Source: Gordonibacter pamelaeae
GTDB taxonomy: Bacteria > Actinomycetota > Coriobacteriia > Coriobacteriales > Eggerthellaceae
DNA length: 64,000 nucleotides
Reading direction: 5' to 3' (one strand)
Assembly: GCF_042665095.1 (NCBI RefSeq)
Contig: NZ_JBHTBV010000007.1
Part shown: positions 8,765 to 15,839 of the stretch, one piece after another
How the letters are laid out: every line of letters starts with the position of its first letter
Numbering within the stretch: position 1 is the stretch's first letter
The notes under the pieces: generated by a model
What the model saw: only the letters and a program-made list of their open reading frames with translations
The model's database searches: none
Told to the model about the DNA's origin: nothing
Made by a program: the position numbers and the translations under genes

Positions 8765-9298
8765 ATGGCTGATGAAATTATCGAAGAGAAGCAGGGCGCT
8801 GGGGAAACCGTGGGGGAACCGGTCGAGCTGACTGACGAGGAGCTCGACCGTATTGCCGACACGGCCATTGCGGCGCTGCAGGATATTCTCAAGTACTTCA
8901 ACGTCGGTGAAGTGACGATCGACGAGTACGAGGGAGACGAAGGCGAGCTTATTCTCGATATCACGGGTGACGATCTTGCGGTGCTCATCGGCCGCCATGG
9001 CAAGACGCTCGATGCTTTGCAATTCCTGGTATCCGCCATCACGGTCCGCACGATAGGGTATCGCTACCCGGTCGTCGTCGATATCGAGGGCTACAAGGGG
9101 CGCCAGCGTCAGAAGCTAGAGTCCATCGCCCGCTCTTCCGCCAACCGCGCAGCCAGCCAGAACCGCAGCATAAAGCTTCGTCCGATGACGCCTTACGAGC
9201 GACGCATCGTTCATATCACGTTGCGGGACGATGATCGCGTGGAAACCGCTTCAGAGGGCGAGGGAAGCTCCCGGCACGTCGTGATCCTTCCTCGTTAA
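8765..9298 (+). CDS. jag: Jag / KhpB, KH and R3H domain RNA-binding protein
   Basis: A 177-aa RNA-binding protein (SpoIIIJ-associated Jag, KhpB). A short acidic N-terminus leads to a KH domain with the GRHGKTLDALQFLVS loop (about residues 77-92). The C-terminal R3H domain follows, with RQKLESIARSSANRA and LRPMTPYERRIVHITLRDD. KhpB-type proteins pair with KhpA and affect cell division and envelope gene expression. The ATG at 8765 follows GAAGGAG at 8752-8758; upstream in-frame starts lack such a site and overlap a parS. Confidence 0.93.
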   Translation: MADEIIEEKQGAGETVGEPVELTDEELDRIADTAIAALQDILKYFNVGEVTIDEYEGDEGELILDITGDDLAVLIGRHGKTLDALQFLVSAITVRTIGYRYPVVVDIEGYKGRQRQKLESIARSSANRAASQNRSIKLRPMTPYERRIVHITLRDDDRVETASEGEGSSRHVVILPR

Positions 9299-9299
9299 T

Positions 9300-9328
9300 T
9301 GAAAGCCTCCCTTAAGGGAGGCTTTTTT
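9300..9328 (+). terminator. Rho-independent terminator after jag
   Basis: The stem AAAGCCTCCC / GGGAGGCTTT with a TTAA loop is followed by a T run, immediately after the jag stop codon. It ends the rpmH-jag operon. Confidence 0.93.
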
Positions 9329-9336
9329 ATAGGTGA

Positions 9337-9352
9337 TGTTTCACGTGAAACA
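9337..9352. promoter_or_regulatory. parS: parS site
   Basis: Perfect 16-bp parS just after the jag terminator and upstream of rsmG. Confidence 0.9.
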
Positions 9353-9407
9353 TTCTCCATGATGGTACACTTTGTGTGAAAACTCACCCAGCATCGAAGG
9401 ACCGCCC

Positions 9408-10061
9408 ATGCAGCACGAAGAACTCATCGATCTTTATTTGGAGAAGATCCTTGAAGCGAATGAAAAAACGAACCTCACGCGCATCTCATCGCTTGACGAA
9501 GCCCGTAAACTTCATATAGAAGACTCGCTTGCCGGACTCGAGGAGTTAAATAAGGCCCCTGAAGGTTTGTACGGCGATCTTGGGAGCGGCGGCGGCTTCC
9601 CCGGCGTTCCTTTAGCGCTTGAATCAGGGAGGAAGACCGTTCTTGTAGATTCCGTTCAGAAGAAGATGGCTATCGTCGGTTCAGTTCTTTCAGAGCTTGG
9701 GATAGCCGAGCAGGTATCGACCTATGGTGGCCGTATCGAAGATCTGGCGCATGAGCGCCCCTGTGCGTTCACGGCGTTGACAGCACGCGCCCTTTCTAAG
9801 CTGTCGGTTCTCATGGAATTGGCAAGCCCTTTGCTTGTGAACGGCGGCCTGTTGATCTGTTATAAGGCAAACGTACAAGAAGAAGAATGGGAGCATGCGC
9901 TTTCGTTGCAAGAAAAGCTCGGCATGCGCCTGTATTCCGATAGAACGCTCACGCTAAGCGATGGTGAAACATCTCGAAGGATCATAACCTTCGAGAAAAC
10001 AGGCCGTCCTAAGCTGAAACTACCCCGTCATGTCGGTTTTGCACAAAAGAAGCCGCTTTAG
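9408..10061 (+). CDS. rsmG: 16S rRNA (guanine-N7)-methyltransferase RsmG (GidB)
   Basis: A 217-aa SAM-dependent enzyme that methylates G527 (E. coli numbering) of 16S rRNA. It shows the RsmG pattern: NEKTNLTRI near the N-terminus, HIEDSLAGL, the SAM-binding motif DLGSGGGFPGVPLAL (about residues 53-68), and TARALSKLSVLMELASPLL. The ATG at 9408 is preferred to a longer in-frame start, as the family usually begins a few residues before the DLYLEKILEANEKTN segment. Its base composition is lower in GC than the surrounding core genes. Confidence 0.95.
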   Translation: MQHEELIDLYLEKILEANEKTNLTRISSLDEARKLHIEDSLAGLEELNKAPEGLYGDLGSGGGFPGVPLALESGRKTVLVDSVQKKMAIVGSVLSELGIAEQVSTYGGRIEDLAHERPCAFTALTARALSKLSVLMELASPLLVNGGLLICYKANVQEEEWEHALSLQEKLGMRLYSDRTLTLSDGETSRRIITFEKTGRPKLKLPRHVGFAQKKPL

Positions 10062-10068
10062 CAAAGAA

Positions 10069-10084
10069 TGTTTCACGTGAAACA
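10069..10084. promoter_or_regulatory. parS: parS site
   Basis: Perfect 16-bp parS directly after rsmG; palindrome extends to 22 bp (10066-10087). Confidence 0.9.
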
Positions 10085-10115
10085 TTCGAAATGTTCGCGC
10101 GATTGCAAACGATGA

Positions 10116-10131
10116 TGTTTCACGTGAAACA
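10116..10131. promoter_or_regulatory. parS: parS site in a 36-bp palindrome
   Basis: Perfect parS embedded in a 36-bp perfect palindrome (10106-10141). It touches the 3' end of the convergent DUF559 gene, so it could also act as a hairpin in the transcript. Confidence 0.9.
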
Positions 10132-10533
10132 TCATCGTTTGTTCCTGACTTCTGAAAGAGGGATGGACCAAAGATCGTTCCTCCGGCGCTCGACCTCTTG
10201 GTGGATGGTCTCGCACACGCCTTCAAAATTGTCCCAGATATAAGAATTTGGAAACCGTAGTTCTTTGATCCCCTCCATTTCCAGGTAAGTGGTTCGTATC
10301 TCGTCGTATTTTCGGTGGTGCTCCTCGTAATGCTGGGATCCATCGAGTTCTATGCTCAACCGGGCTTTTCTGCAATAGAAATCAACGATGTAGGGACCTA
10401 CGAGGATTTGGTTGGAGAACCGGACTGGGTATTCACGAAGGAAGCGAAACCAGAGTATCTTTTCTGCTTCAGTCATATTTCTTCTCATATATCTCGCCCG
10501 TTCAGCTAGACGGGAGCGCGCGGCACGATTCAT
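10132..10533 (-). CDS. DUF559 family endonuclease-like protein
   Basis: A 133-aa protein of the DUF559 family, related to very-short-patch-repair-type nucleases. Conserved stretches are ARYMRRNMTEAEKILWFRFL, FSNQILVGPYIVDFYCRKARLSIELDGSQHY and the YLEMEGIKELRFPNSYI segment. The I-VDFYC...IELDG part corresponds to the PD-(D/E)xK-like core. The ATG at 10531-10533 is preceded by AAGAAGGTG, a good ribosome-binding sequence, which favours it over longer starts. It is a lone gene on the minus strand between rsmG and parA and lower in GC than neighbours, suggesting acquisition. The biological role of these small proteins is unclear. Confidence 0.85.
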   Translation of the reverse strand: MNRAARSRLAERARYMRRNMTEAEKILWFRFLREYPVRFSNQILVGPYIVDFYCRKARLSIELDGSQHYEEHHRKYDEIRTTYLEMEGIKELRFPNSYIWDNFEGVCETIHQEVERRRNDLWSIPLSEVRNKR

Positions 10534-10676
10534 CGACACCTTCTTAGGTTGAATGACTTCATTATTTTGATCATAACGCCGCAACCTTGCCAAGGAACCG
10601 TATTTTGACCGTCTGCCAGTCGCCTGGACCTTGCATGAATGCAGCATGCCCGCCGTCTAGACCTTGCACTTATCAA

Positions 10677-10711
10677 ACAGGGTTCTTGCATGGATCTTGC
10701 AAGAACCCTGT
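10677..10711. other. Perfect 14-bp stem-loop upstream of parA
   Basis: ACAGGGTTCTTGCA and its exact complement are separated by a 7-nt loop. No T run follows on the plus strand. It lies between the DUF559 promoter side and parA, so it may be an attenuator or a protein-binding site. Related short words (CCTTGCA) recur just upstream. Confidence 0.6.
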
Positions 10712-10727
10712 CAATCCGCCGCTTGAG

Positions 10728-10743
10728 TGTTTCACGTGAAACA
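10728..10743. promoter_or_regulatory. parS: parS site upstream of parA
   Basis: Perfect 16-bp parS immediately before a GGTATACTAG -10-like element (10751-10760). ParB bound here could autoregulate parAB. Confidence 0.9.
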
Positions 10744-10788
10744 CAAACAAGGTATACTAGCTTCAATGCTCTTGAAAGGGGGCCTTTT

Positions 10789-11772
10789 GTGGGACTGTTC
10801 GATAGTCTGAAACGTGATAGAAAAGCAGCCGAGACTGTCAAATCAAATGAAGAACCCATCGTTATCGAGAATACGACGTACGAGGACGATATCGTCATAG
10901 AGGATATCGAGGTAGTCGAGCGTGAAGTTGTTCCCGAGGTGGAAAAGGATATACCCCTTAAACCTATCAAGTCTTTCAAGGACAAGGCGCCGGTAAAGCA
11001 TGTGGTGGGCCAGACGAAGGTCATGGCGATCATCAACCAGAAAGGCGGCGTCGGGAAATCGACGACGGCAATCAACCTCTCTGCTGCGCTCGGTGAGATG
11101 GGCAAGCAGGTGCTTTTGGTCGATCTTGATCCGCAGGGTAATTCCTCGAGCGGGCTCGGCATTGAGAAGAGTCGCGTCGAGCATTGCGTCTACGATGTGC
11201 TGTTGAACGATGTACCGGTAGAGGATGTCATCATTCCCGATGTGTGCGAAGGATTGGACGTCATTCCTGCCACTATCAACCTGGCCGGTGCTGAAGTCGA
11301 GCTGGTTGCCGAGATGGCGCGCGAGAACCGCCTGCGCGACTCGGTTGGTTCTCTGCGTGGTAAATACGATTACGTATTCATCGATTGCCCTCCCTCGCTT
11401 GGCTTGCTGACGGTGAATGCCCTCGTGGCCGCCGACAAGCTGCTCATCCCCATCCAATGCGAGTTCTATGCGCTGGAAGGTGTGACAAAACTCCTCGATT
11501 CGATGAAACGTGTCAAAACGCGCCTTAATCCGTCGTTGGATATTTTCGGTGTGCTGTTGACGATGTACGACGGCAGAACCACGCTTTCAAAGCAGGTTGT
11601 CGAAGAGGTGCGCAATTATTTCGGCAAAATTGTTTTTGACACGCTTATTCCACGTACCGTCAAGCTTTCCGAGGCCCCGAGCTTCGGGCAACCAATAACA
11701 CAGTACGATCCGTCCGGTAAAGGCGCCCAGTCGTACGTTGATCTTGCAAAGGAAGTGATAAACCGTGGCTAA
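10789..11772 (+). CDS. parA: Chromosome partitioning ATPase ParA (Soj)
   Basis: A 327-aa Walker-type ATPase that works with ParB-parS to segregate origins. The first 75 residues are an acidic extension (IVIENTTYEDDIVIEDIEV) before the core. Core motifs are the deviant Walker A NQKGGVGKSTTAINLSAALG (about residues 80-100), LLVDLDPQGNSSSGLG and VFIDCPPSLGLLTVNALVAA. The GTG start at 10789 follows GAAAGGGGG at 10774-10782; the open frame upstream crosses the parS and promoter, so it is not coding. It overlaps parB by 8 nt. Confidence 0.95.
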   Translation: MGLFDSLKRDRKAAETVKSNEEPIVIENTTYEDDIVIEDIEVVEREVVPEVEKDIPLKPIKSFKDKAPVKHVVGQTKVMAIINQKGGVGKSTTAINLSAALGEMGKQVLLVDLDPQGNSSSGLGIEKSRVEHCVYDVLLNDVPVEDVIIPDVCEGLDVIPATINLAGAEVELVAEMARENRLRDSVGSLRGKYDYVFIDCPPSLGLLTVNALVAADKLLIPIQCEFYALEGVTKLLDSMKRVKTRLNPSLDIFGVLLTMYDGRTTLSKQVVEEVRNYFGKIVFDTLIPRTVKLSEAPSFGQPITQYDPSGKGAQSYVDLAKEVINRG

Positions 11773-12826
11773 ATCGACGAAAAGCGGATTAGGACGCGGT
11801 CTGAATTCGTTGTTGGGCGGCTCTTACGAGGAAGCAGTTCCTCCGGAGCCGGCAAAACCGGCGCCTCGGGTTATCATCGAAGCGGAAGAGCTCAACGAGC
11901 CGGTGAAGCGCCCGCTTTCGGTTCCTTCTTCTGTCGAAGTGCCGGCTCCTCCGGTTGAACCACAGAATACAAGCGTCCCTGCTGACAACTTCATCAAGGA
12001 CGAGGACCATGTGACTATAAAGAGCGTGGTGCAGCGCCGAACCGACGAGGTGCCGCTTGAATCGGTATCGCCGAATCCCGACCAGCCGCGAACGAACTTC
12101 AAGCAAGAGGAGATAGAGGAGCTTGCGACCTCTATCCAAAAAGACGGGCTTCTTCAACCTATTCTCGTAAGGCCGGTCGGTTCTAACAAGTACCAGATCA
12201 TCGCTGGAGAGCGTCGATGGCAGGCATGTCGTTCGATCGGTATGAAAATCGTTCCTATCCGCATCAAAGAAGCGGATGACGACAAGGCGCTCGAGCTGGC
12301 TTTGGTGGAGAATATCCAACGTTCCGACTTGAATCCCATCGAGGAAGCATACGGCTACCGTCGAATGATGGAGCGCCGCAACCTGACGCAGTCGGAAGTC
12401 GCCCAGGCGATGTCGAAGGGACGTTCGACGGTCGCCAATGCGCTGCGCCTTCTGGAGCTTCCCGAAGAAGCCCAGCAACTGTTGTTCGAGGAGAAGATCA
12501 CGGCAGGCCACGCACGCGCAATCTTGTCCATCCCTTCTAAGGAAGGGAGACTGAAGCTCACCCAGAAGCTGGTGGAGGAAAAGCTGTCGGTGAGGGAAAC
12601 CGAAGCAATTGCTCGCTTGCTTGCCGGTAAGAAGAGCGCAGACTCTGCCCAAATGCGCCAGCCGACGCCGAAATCGTTCAAAACCGTGGCGAAGGCACTG
12701 AGGGATGTCCTACACACGAACGTCCGGGTAAAAACCGTGCAGGGCAAGAATAAGATTGAGATCGAGTTCAAGGATGAAGAAGAGCTTGAGAAGTTGTTCG
12801 AGGAATTGATTGCATCGACTTCGTAA
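11765..12826 (+). CDS. parB: Chromosome partitioning protein ParB (Spo0J)
   Basis: A 353-aa CTPase-type parS-binding protein that nucleates the origin partition complex. It begins with the typical GLGRGLNSLLGG motif, has a Pro-rich spacer (about 20-90), then the ParB core. The core includes SPNPDQPRTNFKQEEIEELATSI, the CTP-binding box GERRWQACRSIG and ALVENIQRSDLNPIEEAYGY, followed by the parS-reading helix-turn-helix LTQSEVAQAMSKGRSTVANA. The C-terminal dimer domain ends at EELIASTS. The GTG start at 11765 overlaps the end of parA. The window holds 16 cognate parS sites. Confidence 0.97.
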   Translation: MAKSTKSGLGRGLNSLLGGSYEEAVPPEPAKPAPRVIIEAEELNEPVKRPLSVPSSVEVPAPPVEPQNTSVPADNFIKDEDHVTIKSVVQRRTDEVPLESVSPNPDQPRTNFKQEEIEELATSIQKDGLLQPILVRPVGSNKYQIIAGERRWQACRSIGMKIVPIRIKEADDDKALELALVENIQRSDLNPIEEAYGYRRMMERRNLTQSEVAQAMSKGRSTVANALRLLELPEEAQQLLFEEKITAGHARAILSIPSKEGRLKLTQKLVEEKLSVRETEAIARLLAGKKSADSAQMRQPTPKSFKTVAKALRDVLHTNVRVKTVQGKNKIEIEFKDEEELEKLFEELIASTS

Positions 12827-12842
12827 TGTTTCACGTGAAACA
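12827..12842. promoter_or_regulatory. parS: parS site
   Basis: Perfect 16-bp parS starting one base after the parB stop codon. Confidence 0.9.
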
Positions 12843-12856
12843 CTTCAGATTCGAGA

Positions 12857-12885
12857 AAGAGCGCCCTTCATAGGCGCTCTTTTTA
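12857..12885. terminator. Terminator between parB and rlmN
   Basis: AAAGAGCGCC / GGCGCTCTTT stem with an ATTCAT-type loop and a following T run. Convergent parB and rlmN flank it, and it has A and T runs on both sides, so it probably works in both directions. Confidence 0.9.
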
Positions 12886-12901
12886 TGAGGTGAGATTGGA
12901 G

Positions 12902-12917
12902 TGTTTCACGTGAAACA
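12902..12917. promoter_or_regulatory. parS: parS site
   Basis: Perfect 16-bp parS; palindrome extends to 22 bp (12899-12920), reaching the last codon of rlmN. Confidence 0.9.
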
Positions 12918-12918
12918 C

Positions 12919-13950
12919 TCAGCGATGTTTCACAGCGTTCTTCAATTGGCCGCATGCGCCGGCGATATCGCTTCCACGCGAATGCCGTATGGTTGTCTCT
13001 ATGCCGCTTCTGTTAAGGGTCAGGTACCAGTGGTTCATTGTCGGGGCCTTGCTGGGGGAAAATTCTGATTCTTCGATTTCGTTCAAGGGGATGAGATTGA
13101 CGTGGCAGAGCAACCCTGTGCAAAACTCTATAAGAGCTTTCAGGTCTTCCTCGTTGTCGTTAACGCGGTTCATCATGGCATACTCAAGGGTGGCGCGCCT
13201 GTTCGTACGCTCGATGTATTTAAGAAGCACCGTTTTAAGCTTGCCAAGTCCATAGTTCGCAACACCCGGCATGATTTTGTCGCGCGTACGCTGAATTGCC
13301 GCATGGAGCGACACCGCAAGGGTGAACTGTTCGGGCTCGGTGCCAAGGCGGTCGATACCAGAGAGGATACCGCAGGTGGAAAGCGTGATGTGCCGTGCCC
13401 CGATATTCAAAAGCTTTTCGTCGTTAAGGATGTGCAGGGCGTTTAATGTTTGCTCGTAATTGAGGAAAGGCTCTCCTTGTCCCATAACCACAACATTGGA
13501 GACGCGCTCTCCCATCCGTGTCTGGGCAATCAGAATCTGATCGACTATTTCTCCAGCCGAGAGATTGCGGGTGAAGCCTTCTTTGCCCGTGGCGCAGAAA
13601 GTGCATCCCATGGCGCATCCAGCCTGCGTGGAGCAGCACACTGTGAGCCTGCCATCAGACGAGGGTATGGCGACCGTCTCGACACGCGCCCCATCGTGAT
13701 AGGAGATCACGTATTTGGCTGTCCCGTCTTGAGAGGTTTGGGAATCGATGACAGCGGGAGTGAACAGGGGGTAGTCGGCGGACAGCTGCACGCGTAAGGT
13801 TTGAGGGAGGTTCGTCATCTCGTCATAGCTGCCCACGTGGTGCAGGTATAGCCATTCGTACAGCTGCTTTGCCCTGAAGGATGGTTGGCCGAGATCCTTC
13901 ATGAGCTGCTTGAGGTTATTGAGTGAATATGTTTTGATGGGTTTTATCAT
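12919..13950 (-). CDS. rlmN: Dual-specificity 23S rRNA/tRNA adenine-C2 methyltransferase RlmN
   Basis: A 343-aa radical SAM enzyme that methylates C2 of A2503 in 23S rRNA and A37 in tRNAs. Evidence is the N-terminal HhH-like part (LGQPSFRAKQLYEWLY), the radical SAM cysteines CAMGCTFCATG (about residues 112-122), GEIVDQILIAQ, VVMGQGEPFLNYEQTL and the late RHSRGSDIAGACGQL with the resolving Cys near the C-terminus. The start at 13950 (MIKPIKTYS) is preferred; a start 7 codons upstream is possible. Confidence 0.96.
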   Translation of the reverse strand: MIKPIKTYSLNNLKQLMKDLGQPSFRAKQLYEWLYLHHVGSYDEMTNLPQTLRVQLSADYPLFTPAVIDSQTSQDGTAKYVISYHDGARVETVAIPSSDGRLTVCCSTQAGCAMGCTFCATGKEGFTRNLSAGEIVDQILIAQTRMGERVSNVVVMGQGEPFLNYEQTLNALHILNDEKLLNIGARHITLSTCGILSGIDRLGTEPEQFTLAVSLHAAIQRTRDKIMPGVANYGLGKLKTVLLKYIERTNRRATLEYAMMNRVNDNEEDLKALIEFCTGLLCHVNLIPLNEIEESEFSPSKAPTMNHWYLTLNRSGIETTIRHSRGSDIAGACGQLKNAVKHR

Positions 13951-13983
13951 GGCCGCATTATATCTCATCACGGTTGTTTGAAA

Positions 13984-13999
13984 TGTTTCACGTGAAACA
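13984..13999. promoter_or_regulatory. parS: parS site
   Basis: Perfect 16-bp parS between divergent rlmN and ddl, next to a TATACT -10-like element of ddl (14003-14008). Confidence 0.9.
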
Positions 14000-14049
14000 T
14001 TGCTATACTCAGCAAGCTATTGGCTATTCAACGAAAGAAGGTTCGTTTC

Positions 14050-14997
14050 ATGGTTGCATGCGTTGACCCCCAGCATTGCCATGTTGCGCTGCTCGTAGGC
14101 GGCATCAGCGGGGAGCGTGAAGTATCGCTCGCGTCGGGCGAAGGAGCCCATCAGGCTTTGACGGAGGCAGGTTTTCAGGTGACGACGCTTGATCCTGCTG
14201 ATAAAGACGACCTGAAAACGCTTATCGACGGAGGATTCGATGTGGCATTCATCTGCTTGCACGGCAAGTATGGGGAAGATGGAACGCTGCAGGGAATGCT
14301 CGAGATGATCGGGCTTCCTTATATTGGCTCGGGTGTTTGGTCGAGCGCCCTTGCCATGGACAAGGTGAAGTCTAAGGTTTTCTACCAGGCAGCCGGAATT
14401 TCGACGCCTCCATCGATCACGCTGGGTGTCAACGACACTGTCGACGTTGAGGAGATCGTCGGCAGCCTTGGGGAACGTTGCGTGGTAAAGTCTGCTACGG
14501 AAGGAAGCGCTCTAGGCGTTTTTATCGTCGAGGGGCACGATGCTATCCAGGAAGCGATCGAAAAAGCCCGAGAGCTCGATAATGAGATATTGGTTGAACG
14601 CTATATAAAAGGTAAGGAGCTGACCGTGGCTGTTATCGGCAACGATAACCCGCGAGCCCTTCCGATTATCGAGATCGTTCCGGTAAACGACTTCTATGAT
14701 TACGAAGCGAAATACAAGCCAGGTGCTTCGCAGCATCTTTGTCCGGCGCCTCTGTCGGAGGAGACGACGAGGCAGATTCAGAATATGGCGGTGCAAGCGC
14801 ATAAAGCCCTCGAATGTGCAGGCGTTTCGCGATCGGACTTCATTTTGGATGACGAAGGGGACTGGTGGATACTCGAGACGAACACCATCCCGGGCATGAC
14901 GGGCACCTCGCTGCTTCCTGATGCAGCACGGGCCGCCGGAATATCGTTTCCCGAACTATGCACGATGCTGATCGAATTCGCGCTGGAGAAGAAATAG
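14050..14997 (+). CDS. ddl: D-alanine--D-alanine ligase
   Basis: A 315-aa ATP-grasp enzyme making the D-Ala-D-Ala dipeptide for peptidoglycan. It shows VALLVGGISGEREVSLASGE at the N-terminus, HGKYGEDGTLQGMLEMIGLPYIGSG, ATP-grasp residues around VVKSATEGSALGVFIVE, and the C-terminal WWILETNTIPGMTGTSLLPDAA. The ATG at 14050 follows GAAAGAAGGT at 14033-14042; an upstream in-frame start lacks such a site. The YxT-type serine region GMTGTSLLP is canonical. Confidence 0.95.
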   Translation: MVACVDPQHCHVALLVGGISGEREVSLASGEGAHQALTEAGFQVTTLDPADKDDLKTLIDGGFDVAFICLHGKYGEDGTLQGMLEMIGLPYIGSGVWSSALAMDKVKSKVFYQAAGISTPPSITLGVNDTVDVEEIVGSLGERCVVKSATEGSALGVFIVEGHDAIQEAIEKARELDNEILVERYIKGKELTVAVIGNDNPRALPIIEIVPVNDFYDYEAKYKPGASQHLCPAPLSEETTRQIQNMAVQAHKALECAGVSRSDFILDDEGDWWILETNTIPGMTGTSLLPDAARAAGISFPELCTMLIEFALEKK

Positions 14998-15030
14998 GCA
15001 GCGCGGAGGTTGAGCTAGTAGAGAACTCGA

Positions 15031-15046
15031 TGTTTCACGTGAAACA
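15031..15046. promoter_or_regulatory. parS: parS site
   Basis: Perfect 16-bp parS after ddl; palindrome extends to 26 bp (15026-15051). First of three parS sites within 115 bp. Confidence 0.9.
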
Positions 15047-15082
15047 TCGAGAAATAATAGGCATGAGTAAACAATAGCCGAT

Positions 15083-15098
15083 TGTTTCACGTGAAACA
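15083..15098. promoter_or_regulatory. parS: parS site in a 36-bp palindrome
   Basis: Perfect parS at the centre of a 36-bp perfect palindrome (15073-15108) whose flanks AATAGCCGAT/ATCGGCTATT are unrelated to those of the other long copies. Confidence 0.9.
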
Positions 15099-15129
15099 AT
15101 CGGCTATTTCAATAACAGGTTACCAAGAA

Positions 15130-15145
15130 TGTTTCACGTGAAACA
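15130..15145. promoter_or_regulatory. parS: parS site
   Basis: Perfect 16-bp parS just beyond the 3' end of the minus-strand membrane protein gene. Confidence 0.9.
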
Positions 15146-15156
15146 TCTGAGGGGCG

Positions 15157-15798
15157 TTAGAAAACCCCGCAAGATTTCAGTCCGAACAGAGCAAGCGCAA
15201 CCACGGCAAGTATGAACACCCAGCTGACCACATAGCAGCCTTTGTTCCCTTTGCGTCCTTGCTCGATGAGCTTCTCCGACATCTTGCGGCGGCCCTTCAT
15301 GATCACCGTGCCCGGCTTCTTGGTTGGTAGGGGCACTGTTTTCGCGGGCGACCAAGTGCCGTTGCTCTCGAGTATCTGCTTGACACCCTGCTCACCAAGA
15401 TCGACTTCGGGGCGGATTCCCTCCATCAGGCGCTTCGCAATGTTATCTGCAAACGTGTTGAAGGCCTGCTCGTGTTCCGGCGAGAAGCAGAGGACGGCAG
15501 CTTCGCCCCAATATTCGCCCGGCTCCGGGCTGTCGGTGAAAGCAACGAAAGAGAGCAGCGCCTTGATCTTCCAATCGCGAGCATGAAGCACGCGGAGCCG
15601 CCTCGTCGTGTCCGCATCGAAGAAAGCGACGCGGTTGCCGAAACGGTTTACCATCCAGGCTACCGCTGTTCCCTCTTCTGTGACGAATTCCACGTCGAAA
15701 AGGTCGCCGACAAGGTTGTCGGCTCCAAGCAGTACTGCAGCGTCTTTTTTGGACGGCGTATCGAAGCGTGCGTAAAATCCAGTGTAGGTGGTTTCCAT
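15157..15798 (-). CDS. Hypothetical protein with C-terminal membrane anchor
   Basis: A 213-aa protein I do not recognise. The first about 165 residues look like a soluble alpha/beta domain (METTYTGFYARFDTPSKKDA...). A basic stretch MKGRRKMSEKLIEQGRKGNKG is followed by one C-terminal membrane helix (YVVSWVFILAVVALALFGL) and SCGVF. The layout suggests a tail-anchored cytoplasmic domain. It is divergent from the exonuclease-helicase gene, and between the two start codons is only a 41-nt promoter gap. No motif points to a function. Confidence 0.7.
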   Translation of the reverse strand: METTYTGFYARFDTPSKKDAAVLLGADNLVGDLFDVEFVTEEGTAVAWMVNRFGNRVAFFDADTTRRLRVLHARDWKIKALLSFVAFTDSPEPGEYWGEAAVLCFSPEHEQAFNTFADNIAKRLMEGIRPEVDLGEQGVKQILESNGTWSPAKTVPLPTKKPGTVIMKGRRKMSEKLIEQGRKGNKGCYVVSWVFILAVVALALFGLKSCGVF

Positions 15799-15839
15799 GG
15801 TATCCCCTCGAGCGGTTCAGGTGCAGAATCAAGTGTACC

